13,830 nt of DNA, from positions 1-13,830 of the forward strand of contig CALVJU010000083.1 of assembly GCA_944332375.1 (NCBI GenBank), written 5' to 3'. A program made the translations under genes and the position numbers. How positions within the stretch are numbered: the first letter of the stretch is position 1; the number at the start of each line of letters is the position of its first letter. Under the pieces are notes generated by a model, which saw nothing but the letters and a program-made list of their open reading frames with translations, had not been told where the DNA came from and ran no database searches. Below, in pieces: positions 7,076-13,830 of the stretch. The DNA is from an uncultured Bacilli bacterium. Its GTDB lineage: Bacteria; Bacillota_I; Bacilli_A; RF39; UBA660.

Positions 7076-8299
7076 TTATACGTTTGCTTTATAAAACCGA
7101 ATGGTAAAAGTTGTTCCTTTTCCCTCTGTACTTTCTACCATTACGCTAGCATTTTCTTTTTGTAAAATGGACTTAGACATATTAAGTCCTATTCCAATTG
7201 ATTCACTGGATGAATTTTTTCCTTTGTAAAAACGTTCAAAAATATGCGGTAGGTCTTCTTTGGCAATGCCACTGCCATTATCTTGAATTAAGAATTCTGT
7301 ATAAAGAGGATTATCTGTAATCTTGACAATGATCATGCCCCCTACCTTGGTATGTTCATGAGCATTTTTTAAAATATTGACAAACGCTTCTATGGTCCAC
7401 TTCTGATCGACAATCACCTGCGCTTTTTTATCACCCACGATCAAAACTGTTTGTTTTTTTAATTCGATAGGGATTGAGATTGGTTCTAAAGCTTTCTTAA
7501 TTAATTCTTTTGCTTCCACTTTTTCTTCTTTTAAAGTAACCATACCAGAATCTAATCGCGACATCTTTAACAATGTTGTGATCAACCACTCAATCCGTTC
7601 TAGTTGACTACGATTCTTTTTGAGTACTTCTTTTTTCTTTTCTTTTGACATCTTCGTACTACTTAATAAATCATTCATGACATACATACTTGTCAGTGGA
7701 GTTCGTAATTGATGAGAAATATCAGACAGAGTACTCTCTAAAAAACGATTTTGTTCCATTGCTTTCTTTTGATCTTCTTTTAAACGTACTGTCATTTTAT
7801 AAATATCATTTTTTAACGAAGATAAAATACCATCCTCATAATCACGAATGTCTAAACTATAATCACCATCTAAAACTTTACGTAAGTAAAGATCTAACTC
7901 TTTCAATTTACGATCTTGATGAATTTGATACCAAATATATGCACCATTTAAAACAAGAAACACAACAATAACAAAGAATAACTGTTGCCATAATAATTCG
8001 CGATAACTTTCTTTCAAGTCATCAAAATACAATAGATCATCGACATCTGTAAATCCATATTTTTCTAAAAAAGAGGTATCTACTTCGTGAAAGTCTGTAT
8101 TTTGATATAGTTGAATTAAAGATTCTTCCGTACTAGGGTATTCCTCTGAAAGGGCCTTTAGAAACGTTCCTTCCCGTTCATAAATCACTTGCTGATAAGC
8201 AGTTGTGATTGTATTATGCATAAAGAAAGCAAATACAATACAAAATAGAAATAATCCAAGTTCTAATAAAAAGAACTGTTTTCTTTTCTTATTTAACAT
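7076..8299 (-). CDS. Two-component sensor histidine kinase
   Basis: 407 aa. TM1 is near 11-28 and TM2 near 104-125, enclosing an extracytoplasmic sensor of about 75 residues, so this is not the short-loop BceS type. A linker (about 126-185) precedes the HisKA helix with the H-box SDISHQLRTP (His196 is the phosphate site). The ATPase domain has the N-box NILKNAHEHT (308-317), G1 DNGSG (340-344), an F-box HIFERFYKG (352-360), and G2 GIGL (369-372) plus EGKGTTF (392-398). All residues needed for autophosphorylation are present. Its ATG overlaps the end of the response-regulator gene by 7 bp with GGTGAT as ribosome site, so the two are translationally coupled. The signal is unknown; a cell-wall stress or antimicrobial peptide is plausible given the VanY-like/FtsX operon downstream. 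Confidence 0.92.
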   Translation of the reverse strand: MLNKKRKQFFLLELGLFLFCIVFAFFMHNTITTAYQQVIYEREGTFLKALSEEYPSTEESLIQLYQNTDFHEVDTSFLEKYGFTDVDDLLYFDDLKESYRELLWQQLFFVIVVFLVLNGAYIWYQIHQDRKLKELDLYLRKVLDGDYSLDIRDYEDGILSSLKNDIYKMTVRLKEDQKKAMEQNRFLESTLSDISHQLRTPLTSMYVMNDLLSSTKMSKEKKKEVLKKNRSQLERIEWLITTLLKMSRLDSGMVTLKEEKVEAKELIKKALEPISIPIELKKQTVLIVGDKKAQVIVDQKWTIEAFVNILKNAHEHTKVGGMIIVKITDNPLYTEFLIQDNGSGIAKEDLPHIFERFYKGKNSSSESIGIGLNMSKSILQKENASVMVESTEGKGTTFTIRFYKANV

Positions 8300-8973
8300 A
8301 TATCACCAATTTTATATCCTAGTTTACGTACTGTTTGAATGATTTTAGGATTGTTTGGATCATCTTCTATTTTCTCACGAATTCTTTTAATATAAACGGT
8401 CAATGTATTATCATTGACATATTCTTCATTGACATCCCAAATACTTGCAAGAATGCTTTCTCTTTTTAATACTTGATTATAATTTAAGGCAAGTGTTAGA
8501 AATATTTTATATTCCAAGGCTGTCAGCATCACGTCTTTTCCATTTTTAAATACTTTTGCTTGATGCATATCTAATGTCACTGGTCCAATTTGAATGGTAC
8601 TTGATTGATTCTTTCCACTACGTCTTAATACAGTTTTGATTCTTGATAAGAGTTCACGAACTTTGAATGGCTTTGTAATATAGTCATCAGCTCCCATATC
8701 TAACCCCATTACAATCGATACTTCTTGATCATTGGCAGTTAGAAAAATGGTTGGCGTTTCCTTTATTCTTCGCATTTCTTGAAATAGATCAAAACCATTT
8801 TGATCTGGTAAATTCAAATCTAATAAGACGATATCAAAATTTGTTTTTTCAAATTTTTCTAATGCTGTTTTCGCATCTCCTGCTTGAAATACATCAAAAT
8901 TTTCTTGTTCTAAATAATATTTCAATCCAAAACGAATTGGTTCATCATCTTCTACAATCAATATTTTCTGCAT
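8293..8973 (-). CDS. OmpR/PhoB-family response regulator
   Basis: 226 aa, normal for the family. The receiver domain (1-118) has acidic Asp9/Asp10, phospho-acceptor Asp52 in VLLDLNLPDQ, Thr79, and Lys101 in the ITKPF motif. The winged-helix domain (about 125-222) has LTALEYKIFL at its first helix, then a recognition helix with NDNTLTVYIKRIREKI and the wing QTVRKLGYKI. It should bind tandem DNA repeats about 11 bp apart as a head-to-tail dimer, which fits the TGTCA repeats before the VanY-like/ABC operon. It is the first gene of the pair with the kinase. It starts at an ATG 72 bp after the pentapeptide-repeat gene, which has no clear terminator, so some read-through from that operon may occur. 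Confidence 0.93.
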   Translation of the reverse strand: MQKILIVEDDEPIRFGLKYYLEQENFDVFQAGDAKTALEKFEKTNFDIVLLDLNLPDQNGFDLFQEMRRIKETPTIFLTANDQEVSIVMGLDMGADDYITKPFKVRELLSRIKTVLRRSGKNQSSTIQIGPVTLDMHQAKVFKNGKDVMLTALEYKIFLTLALNYNQVLKRESILASIWDVNEEYVNDNTLTVYIKRIREKIEDDPNNPKIIQTVRKLGYKIGDIC

Positions 8974-8995
8974 ATTTTTTTCAACTCCTACATCT

Positions 8996-9001
8996 ATTAT
9001 A
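8996..9001 (-). promoter_or_regulatory. Predicted -10 of the two-component system promoter
   Basis: A perfect TATAAT lies 22 bp before the response-regulator ATG. The -35 position (about 9019-9024) is poor. One TTGTCAC (9028-9022) lies 20-21 bp upstream of the -10, nearly the same distance as the second TGTCA repeat at the VanY-like promoter, suggesting possible autoregulation. Confidence 0.45.
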
Positions 9002-9045
9002 CAGAATAAATAGAAAAGTACGTGACAAAAAAGTAAGAAAAAAGA

Positions 9046-9666
9046 TTATTTCACAATAATCCCTAAAAGTTTAGATAAAGAAAGTGCTTGTTCTGGATTT
9101 ACAATCATTCCACGAATACTTTCTAAATCTGTTTTTAATCCATCTATCACACAGGTTGTGACATCAATTCCAGAAAGAGAAGTATGTTGAACTTCTAATT
9201 CTAATAATTCACTATCTTTGATCTCTAATTTTTTACACTTCGCGTCTTGTAAGACACAGTTTTGAAACTGGCAAGAATCGATACAGACATCTTGAAAAGT
9301 GACTTCTGAAAAATTGAGATATCGTCCGACACAATTTTGAAATGTTACTTTTTTTAAAAGACAGTTTCCAAAGTCAGTTCCTACCATTTTACAATGATCA
9401 AATGTCACAGAGTGAAGCGAAGAACCAGAGAAACGATCTTCCCGATTCCATACAATGTTTGAGAAATCACAATTCTTAAATACAACATCATAACAAGAAA
9501 TATTTTCAAAAGGAAATTCTGTAAAGTCGACTTTTTCAAAATAGCTGTGATTACACTCTGTAATGGATGTAAAATAGAAAATATCTTCTTTCGTCATCTT
9601 TACATCATCAAGAATTTCTGTATCTATTTCTACTTCTCTGATGGGTTTTAATGTTTCTAATTTCAT
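9046..9666 (-). CDS. Pentapeptide-repeat protein, Qnr/MfpA-like, cysteine-rich
   Basis: 206 aa, cytoplasmic (no signal). Residues about 40-178 show tandem five-residue repeats with Phe, Leu or Val at the centre, for example CDFSN, VTFDH, TDFGN, VTFQN, LNFSE, VTFQD and CQFQN. This gives the square right-handed quadrilateral beta-helix. The C-terminal part, VNPEQALSLSKLLGI (about 189-203), matches the end typical of Qnr-like proteins and would form the dimerising helix. Length is close to Qnr (about 214-218 aa). Qnr/MfpA proteins mimic DNA and bind gyrase or topoisomerase IV; whether this one does is not shown by sequence. Eleven cysteines are unusual. The ATG overlaps the rhodanese stop as ATGA, without a clear ribosome site, so it is translated by coupling. 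Confidence 0.75.
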   Translation of the reverse strand: MKLETLKPIREVEIDTEILDDVKMTKEDIFYFTSITECNHSYFEKVDFTEFPFENISCYDVVFKNCDFSNIVWNREDRFSGSSLHSVTFDHCKMVGTDFGNCLLKKVTFQNCVGRYLNFSEVTFQDVCIDSCQFQNCVLQDAKCKKLEIKDSELLELEVQHTSLSGIDVTTCVIDGLKTDLESIRGMIVNPEQALSLSKLLGIIVK

Positions 9667-10055
9667 TCTTGGACTAATTCTCCATCGTACTCATCAAGTC
9701 CACCGATTTCATAGACATTCGTATAACCAAGAGAAGCGAATTTCGCACTTGCTTGAATACTACGATTTCCACTTTCACAATAAACAAGAATCATCTGATC
9801 ATAGTCTTTTAATTTGGCAACGACTGTACCATCAATTGCATGAAGAGGAATATTGATTGCTCCTTTGATATGTCCTTGTTGGTACTCCTCTTCTGTTCTC
9901 ACGTCGACAATCTGAACCTCTTTTTCCTCCATGTAGGTCTCAGCAAGATCCATAGAAATCTTTGTATATCCAGCATCTGTCTTTTCGATTTCTTCCTCAC
10001 CACAACCTGTTGTCAATAATAAAACACCTAATAAAAGAATCATTATCTTTTTCAC
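9663..10055 (-). CDS. Rhodanese-domain lipoprotein
   Basis: 130 aa from the GTG at 10055. AAGGTGA (10067-10061) lies five bases ahead, which favours this start over a nearby ATG (10061) that overlaps the ribosome site. It has a basic start, a hydrophobic core and the lipobox LTTGC, so Cys18 would be lipidated and the protein anchored outside the membrane. The single rhodanese domain has VDVRTEEEY (about 50-58), GHIKGAINIPL (61-71), and the active-site loop CESGNR (93-98) with catalytic Cys93, then GYTNVYEIGGL (110-120). Single-domain rhodaneses carry persulfide sulfur or act in thiol redox chemistry; the acceptor is unknown. It is the promoter-proximal gene of a coupled pair with the pentapeptide-repeat protein. 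Confidence 0.85.
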   Translation of the reverse strand: MKKIMILLLGVLLLTTGCGEEEIEKTDAGYTKISMDLAETYMEEKEVQIVDVRTEEEYQQGHIKGAINIPLHAIDGTVVAKLKDYDQMILVYCESGNRSIQASAKFASLGYTNVYEIGGLDEYDGELVQE

Positions 10056-10071
10056 AAACATCACCTTACTG

Positions 10072-10100
10072 ATTATAACAAGCACAATATAAAATTGCAA
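10072..10100 (-). promoter_or_regulatory. Predicted promoter of the rhodanese/pentapeptide operon
   Basis: TTGCAA (10100-10095), 17-bp spacer, TATAAT (10077-10072), preceded by TGT as an extended -10. It lies back to back with the GDPD promoter; the two -35 elements are about 15 bp apart. Confidence 0.7.
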
Positions 10101-10115
10101 TAATAAAATACTTAT

Positions 10116-10144
10116 TTGTTTTGAAGAGACATATGTGCTATACT
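10116..10144 (+). promoter_or_regulatory. Predicted promoter of the GDPD gene
   Basis: TTGTTT (10116-10121), 17-bp spacer, TATACT (10139-10144), preceded by TGC as an extended -10. It is followed by an AGGAAGTG ribosome site before the ATG at 10173. Confidence 0.6.
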
Positions 10145-10172
10145 TTTTCTAGAAAAGATAGGAAGTGATTCC

Positions 10173-10871
10173 ATGAGTTTCTATGCACATAGAGGAATTT
10201 ATAATAACAAAACAATACCAGAAAATACCATTCCTGCCTTCCAAGAAGCAATTCGTGAACACATCAACATAGAATTAGATATTCAATGGACAAAAGATCA
10301 ACAAATTGTTGTTTTTCACGACGAAGATTTAATAAGAATGGCTGGAGTAAATCGACAAATAAAAGAAAGTACTTATGAGGAATTAAAAACAATAAAGCTT
10401 CAAAATACTTCCTTTACAATTCCTTTATTAAAAAATGTATTAGAACTAGTTGATGGAAAGTGTACTCTTTTAATAGAAATAAAAGGAAAAGTATCGAAAG
10501 AAAATTGTGATCAGTTATCTTTCTTACTTTCAAATTACAAGGGTAAAATCATACTACAGACTTTTTATCCTTCCGTTATTTTAAAAATACATAGAAGTTC
10601 TCTTCATAGCTATCCTACTGGTATTTTATTAACGAATCACTATCATGGGTTAAAAAAGAAATTCTATGAATTATATATGTTTTATTTTTTTATCAGAAGA
10701 AAGTATTGTTCTTTTATTTCTAGTCCTAAAGAACTCCTATTTCATGTCAAAAAATATACAAAGAAGGAACTATTTGTTTGGACAATTACTTCAGAACAAG
10801 AAATAAAAATGTTTCAGAACGAAGTAGATCATTTAATATGTGATATTGAGAAAATAAAAACCAAGGTTTGA
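10173..10871 (+). CDS. Glycerophosphodiester phosphodiesterase (GDPD) family protein
   Basis: 232 aa, cytoplasmic, single-domain size. Key GDPD residues are present: HRG (6-8), PENT (16-19) with Glu17, AF at 22-23, the metal-binding ELD (34-36), VVFHDEDL (46-53) with catalytic His49, and LIEIKG (100-105). The TIM-barrel end is marked by VWTI and DHLICDIE (about 218-225), a form of the usual D-G-I-x-T-D. These enzymes split glycerophosphodiesters such as glycerophosphocholine into sn-glycerol 3-phosphate and an alcohol; in Gram-positives some act on lipoteichoic acid or lipid turnover products. The stretch around 150-190 is unusually rich in aromatic and basic residues. It is the lone plus-strand gene here, divergent from the rhodanese pair, with AGGAAGTG before the ATG. 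Its TGA stop lies inside the terminator stem. Confidence 0.88.
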   Translation: MSFYAHRGIYNNKTIPENTIPAFQEAIREHINIELDIQWTKDQQIVVFHDEDLIRMAGVNRQIKESTYEELKTIKLQNTSFTIPLLKNVLELVDGKCTLLIEIKGKVSKENCDQLSFLLSNYKGKIILQTFYPSVILKIHRSSLHSYPTGILLTNHYHGLKKKFYELYMFYFFIRRKYCSFISSPKELLFHVKKYTKKELFVWTITSEQEIKMFQNEVDHLICDIEKIKTKV

Positions 10872-10884
10872 ACCTTGATTTTTT
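10862..10884. terminator. Bidirectional terminator shared by the GDPD and M23 genes
   Basis: CAAGG-TTTGAA-CCTTG hairpin (pairing can extend to CAAGGTT/AACCTTG). It is followed on the plus strand by ATTTTTTAA, and on the minus strand by a GTTTTTATTTT run. It ends both converging genes. The GDPD stop codon sits in the loop, and the M23 stop lies at the other end of the T-run. Confidence 0.8.
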
Positions 10885-12160
10885 AATACATTGTTGTACG
10901 ATCTTTAAAGTAATCTGTTGCTCCTCCACTCCATGGGAAGTTGACAGTTTCTCTAGGATCATAAGTATTGGCAATAAATTCACTCCAACCCATGTAATCT
11001 TTTAAATAATGTCCATAAGCAATACCAAAGTGAAGATGTTGAGCGGTAGAACACTTATCCCACCATTCTAAGTTACGATCTCCACCCATGATACCGATTT
11101 GTGTATCTTGAGTAACAACTTGACCAACACTTACATCAATTCTTCTTAAATGGGCATATTCTGTCGTATATTTTTGACCATTGACTGTATGGATAATAAA
11201 GATCATATTTCCTCCACAGTTTGAACGATAACGAGTACCAATAACAACTCCATCTGCAGCAGGATAGATTGGAACTGTTCCTGATTGAGAAACATCTAAT
11301 GCTTCATGAAGTTCATAAACACCTGTAGCAGGGTTTAAACGATATCCATATTCACTTGTGACATAACCTTCGATAATTGGTCTTAAAAAGCTTGTTCCTG
11401 CAGGTAATTGTCCGATTGGATTAGAACCAGTACCCGGACTACTATTACCACCACTTACTGAAGGAATGCTACCACAAGTATCTATGCTTTCATCATCTGC
11501 ACATCCCATATTTTCTAATACAGCAATTGCTTCCTTTTGCATCTCTATTTCATCTTCTGTAGAGATTTGAATATCTGTTAACTCTGTTAAATGTTCTCCG
11601 AGTTTTTCTGTTTCTTCTTCTAGTTCTTTTTGTCTTTCTGATAAAGTTGTCTGTTTTTCATCCATTTCTGTTTGTTTTTCTTCAGATTCTCTTACAATAC
11701 GATCATACTCTTCAATCAAATTATCATCATAAGCAGAAATTTGTTCAGAAACAGCCATACGATAGATAAAATCAGTAAAATCTTGAGCACCGAAAGCATA
11801 CTCTAAATAAGCATTTTCTCCATTAGATACTTGTAAGAAATTAATTACTTTCTTAACCTCTCCATCTAAATCTTCTGCCTCTTGATTTAATTCATCAATT
11901 TCACCTTGTAATGCTTTAATTTCATCTTGTAGAGAAACAATTTCAGCTTTGATTTCATCTACAGTACGATTATTCTCATCTATTTGTCCTTGGGTTTCTT
12001 CCTTTTCCCTTTCTGCTTGTTCATATTCTTCTTCTAATTCCGCAAGTCTTTGTTTTAATTCTCCCAACGTTTCTGCATGTGCTTGAAACGGATATAATAA
12101 CATCGATGCAAATACTGTTAATATAAAAATAACAGCAAATAATTTAACACCTAATTTCAT
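10883..12160 (-). CDS. Secreted coiled-coil M23 endopeptidase, PcsB/EnvC-like
   Basis: 425 aa from the ATG at 12160, which has AGGTGA just ahead; an ATG seven codons upstream (12181) lacks one. The signal peptide ends at about residue 29 (AHA). Residues about 30-220 are charged heptad-rich coiled coil in two stretches, separated by a more hydrophobic segment (near 105-140), as in PcsB/EnvC regulators of septal hydrolysis. A Ser/Gly/Pro linker (about 233-255) leads to the LytM/M23 domain. Zinc and catalytic residues are present: His285 and Asp289 in HEALD, His337 in EYAHL, and HLH (375-377). It should cleave peptidoglycan peptides. Such proteins are often controlled by an FtsX-family transporter; whether the FtsX protein here does so is conjecture. 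Cys220/Cys229 and Cys315/Cys370 could form disulfides. Confidence 0.87.
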   Translation of the reverse strand: MKLGVKLFAVIFILTVFASMLLYPFQAHAETLGELKQRLAELEEEYEQAEREKEETQGQIDENNRTVDEIKAEIVSLQDEIKALQGEIDELNQEAEDLDGEVKKVINFLQVSNGENAYLEYAFGAQDFTDFIYRMAVSEQISAYDDNLIEEYDRIVRESEEKQTEMDEKQTTLSERQKELEEETEKLGEHLTELTDIQISTEDEIEMQKEAIAVLENMGCADDESIDTCGSIPSVSGGNSSPGTGSNPIGQLPAGTSFLRPIIEGYVTSEYGYRLNPATGVYELHEALDVSQSGTVPIYPAADGVVIGTRYRSNCGGNMIFIIHTVNGQKYTTEYAHLRRIDVSVGQVVTQDTQIGIMGGDRNLEWWDKCSTAQHLHFGIAYGHYLKDYMGWSEFIANTYDPRETVNFPWSGGATDYFKDRTTMY

Positions 12161-12186
12161 GACATCACCTATCCTCATCATATATC

Positions 12187-12215
12187 ATTGTAACATAAAA
12201 GTATTCCATTTTACA
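12187..12215 (-). promoter_or_regulatory. Predicted promoter of the M23 endopeptidase gene
   Basis: TGTAAA (12215-12210), 17-bp spacer, TACAAT (12192-12187), with TGT forming an extended -10; about 27 bp before the ATG. Confidence 0.5.
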
Positions 12216-12297
12216 AAGGAAATTTATTCCTTTACATTTCCTTTTCAATTCATCGTACTAAGATATCTATTTTTATTTAGATGACTAACAAAATTAA

Positions 12298-12323
12298 AAA
12301 GAATACCATGTTTGATATTCTTT
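12298..12323 (-). terminator. Hairpin terminator after the large surface protein gene
   Basis: The 8-bp perfect stem AAAGAATA/TATTCTTT extends with one G-U and one G-C pair to about 10 bp with a 6-nt loop. On the minus strand it is followed by TTAATTTTG. It lies 6 bp past the stop codon of the 12329-13783 gene. Confidence 0.7.
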
Positions 12324-12328
12324 ATAGT

Positions 12329-13783
12329 TTATCCAATTATGAATGGATCTGTTTTTGAGCCATTTCCAGAAGTAAATTGGATAGATGACTTGAGGAAGAG
12401 TACTGGGCGAACACTATTAATGTCACCTTCGCTCGCAAGATTGTCGCCAAGTCCGGCCATGTCTCCATACTTACCTGCAAGCCAGACAGTGGTACTGTGC
12501 GGGTGACCAAACCTTTCCCATACTGTACTATTGATTATCCAATAAGTTGTTTGATCTGGTATATCAAATAAATAATTAGAATCACATGCACTTATTCCAC
12601 TATTTAGTTGATTGTTTTGGTCAGTTGCGGAAGTACAAGATGAATTCGTACTTGCTTTTAATACATCACTCACATTCACTAGTCCAATGTTTCCTGTCCA
12701 TGTATTCATTTTCTCTCCCGCAATGTTTTTACTAATACTATCATTTCCTGTTTCATTATAATATTCTACTGGGCCAATATAGAAATTATGTTGTTGGATT
12801 TGGGCCTTTGCAATCTCTGTTAAGCCATTATAATATTCTCCATTTAAATAGTCAGCAATGCTAGAATCTTCCGTGACTGTCCCACTAAGTCTTCCATCTG
12901 GTCTAGCATATGTTCCACTTACTTTTCCATACACTCCACAAAAGCCATAACCACTTTGTAACTGTGTACAATAAGTATTATTTTCGTAACTTCGATAGCC
13001 ATGTTCATCAAATTCCATTGTTTCCGGTAATATTTCGTCTCTAACAATCTTATATGTTCCATCTGTTTCTTTAGCAATAATTCTCCATAACTCATCATTA
13101 AACTCTACATAGTTATTTGGACTCTGTCCACGGTAAATATATCTTCCATTTTCATATTGATCAACGTACAGTCCATCTCCACTAGATACTAACTCTACAT
13201 CTTGTCCTCCCATATTGATTGTATCATCTCCTGGAGTTGGAATTACTGGTACTCCTCCATCACTTTGTTCATATGTAAGAGTAATCTCTATTTCTTTTGA
13301 CATATTGGTTTCATTGAAATCAACTGAAGCATCCCATTCTACGATGACTTGAAAAGTTTTCTCTTCACTCTTAAGTAATGAATCTCCTTCTTTGATATTT
13401 TCTAAATGTACTTTAATCGGTAGTGGATCAGAACTATTTGTCTCTTCTACTCCCTCAATTTTAGATAATACTGCATCCAAGTCACCTTGATTTGCTACTA
13501 CAACATCATAAGTTGCTGTTGCTCCTGGTTGAGTTAACACTACATTCAAAGTTAAAGTCGTATCATCTGTAATCTCTTTTAACTGAGTAGTCGCATTATT
13601 CATCTCTTTTTCTTCTGCACTTGTAAACAAGATCTTCCATTTTGATGTAATGTTTGCGGTACCATTAATCTGTAATGTTTGACTTAATAATGCATATCCG
13701 ATTCCTAACATTAAGAACACAGACACTACAATTGTTCCAATTAAAAAGTGTTCTGACTTTAACTTATATTTCCCTTTTCTCAT
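12329..13783 (-). CDS. Membrane-anchored surface protein with TasA-like beta domain and C-terminal gut-Firmicutes domain (DUF6273-like)
   Basis: 484 aa. A basic start is followed by a membrane segment (13-34) that ends in GYALLSQTLQINGTANI, an N-terminal signature I associate with surface proteins of uncultivated gut Bacilli. Residues about 45-172 look like a beta-sandwich with TasA/camelysin-like repeats (PGATATYDVVVANQGDLDAV near 86-105). A Pro/Gly linker follows (176-187). The C-terminal part (about 205-484) contains NYVEFNDELWRII (224-236), DGTYKIVRDE (241-250) and the terminal block SVRPVLFLKSSIQFTSGNGS (457-476), close to DUF6273-type domains. Function of that domain is unknown. Four cysteines (272, 282, 383, 400) could form two disulfides. 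No sorting signal at the C terminus. AGGAGT ribosome site 11 bp before the ATG. Confidence 0.7.
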   Translation of the reverse strand: MRKGKYKLKSEHFLIGTIVVSVFLMLGIGYALLSQTLQINGTANITSKWKILFTSAEEKEMNNATTQLKEITDDTTLTLNVVLTQPGATATYDVVVANQGDLDAVLSKIEGVEETNSSDPLPIKVHLENIKEGDSLLKSEEKTFQVIVEWDASVDFNETNMSKEIEITLTYEQSDGGVPVIPTPGDDTINMGGQDVELVSSGDGLYVDQYENGRYIYRGQSPNNYVEFNDELWRIIAKETDGTYKIVRDEILPETMEFDEHGYRSYENNTYCTQLQSGYGFCGVYGKVSGTYARPDGRLSGTVTEDSSIADYLNGEYYNGLTEIAKAQIQQHNFYIGPVEYYNETGNDSISKNIAGEKMNTWTGNIGLVNVSDVLKASTNSSCTSATDQNNQLNSGISACDSNYLFDIPDQTTYWIINSTVWERFGHPHSTTVWLAGKYGDMAGLGDNLASEGDINSVRPVLFLKSSIQFTSGNGSKTDPFIIG

Positions 13784-13809
13784 CTTTTCTTCGACTCCTA
13801 TTCTTTTTT

Positions 13810-13818
13810 ATTTTACCA
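13810..13818 (-). promoter_or_regulatory. Possible extended -10 for the large surface protein
   Basis: TGG-TAAAAT on the minus strand, 26 bp before the ATG. The -35 would lie outside the window. Confidence 0.35.
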
Positions 13819-13830
13819 TACCTTTTTTTC

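Noticed and set aside
6287..7076. Transposon target-site duplication around the GNAT block (TTCGTCACT x2)
   Set aside because: No transposase or terminal inverted repeats are present, and the left copy is part of an operator-like repeat; kept only as a weak hint in a finding.
7690..7971. Open frame of 93 codons on the plus strand
   Set aside because: It lies wholly inside the histidine kinase gene on the other strand, with no ribosome site and no recognisable product.
1..13830. Alternative genetic code (TGA as Trp) for a Mollicutes relative
   Set aside because: TGA ends several genes cleanly at family-typical lengths and all Trp codons in conserved positions are TGG.
1..13830. CRISPR array, tRNA/rRNA genes, prophage or insertion sequence
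   Set aside because: No spaced direct-repeat array, no cloverleaf or rRNA-like sequence, and no integrase or transposase reading frame was seen.

Overview
The window comes from a low-GC Gram-positive bacterium, most likely an uncultivated gut lineage of Bacilli/Erysipelotrichia or RF39-like type; this lineage call is inference. The evidence is an AT-rich sequence, AGGAGG/AGGTGA-type ribosome binding sites, TATAAT-type promoters often with an extended -10, frequent GTG/TTG starts, a sorting-signal C terminus, a lipobox protein and a set of envelope genes. TGA is used as stop (for example by the GDPD and rhodanese genes) and Trp is TGG, so the standard bacterial code applies and it is not a Mycoplasma/Spiroplasma code.

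Layout. Almost everything lies on the minus strand. At the left edge is the first part of murG (lipid II synthesis), preceded on the minus strand by a membrane-anchored polysaccharide deacetylase with all five NodB motifs (probable peptidoglycan deacetylase). Next is a secreted beta-helix surface protein ending in a sortase-like NPETSD signal. Positions 2466-8973 hold a signalling and transport cluster. Read on the minus strand it runs: OmpR-family response regulator, sensor histidine kinase, then (after an interruption by a GNAT acetyltransferase gene on the plus strand) a small membrane-anchored VanY-like protein, a LolD/MacB-type ABC ATPase and an 8-TM FtsX-type permease. The last three genes abut one another and share a promoter. 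Upstream of its -10 are three TGTCA repeats spaced 11-12 bp, the arrangement expected for an OmpR/PhoB-family activator, presumably the neighbouring regulator.

Positions 9046-10055 carry a coupled pair: a rhodanese-domain lipoprotein and a cysteine-rich pentapeptide-repeat protein of Qnr/MfpA type. A divergent plus-strand gene encodes a glycerophosphodiester phosphodiesterase, which shares a compact bidirectional terminator with a PcsB/EnvC-like coiled-coil M23 endopeptidase. The right end holds a large surface protein with an N-terminal membrane segment, a TasA-like beta domain and a C-terminal domain common in gut Firmicutes.

How it works together. Most genes concern the cell envelope: peptidoglycan synthesis (murG), modification (deacetylase), hydrolysis (M23), surface proteins, and a regulated ABC exporter or stress module. 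The most interesting point is the VanY-like protein. It keeps recognisable D,D-carboxypeptidase (M15B) sequence around the active site, but every zinc ligand and the catalytic acid are replaced. It is therefore probably a binding or sensing pseudoenzyme co-transcribed with the ABC transporter.
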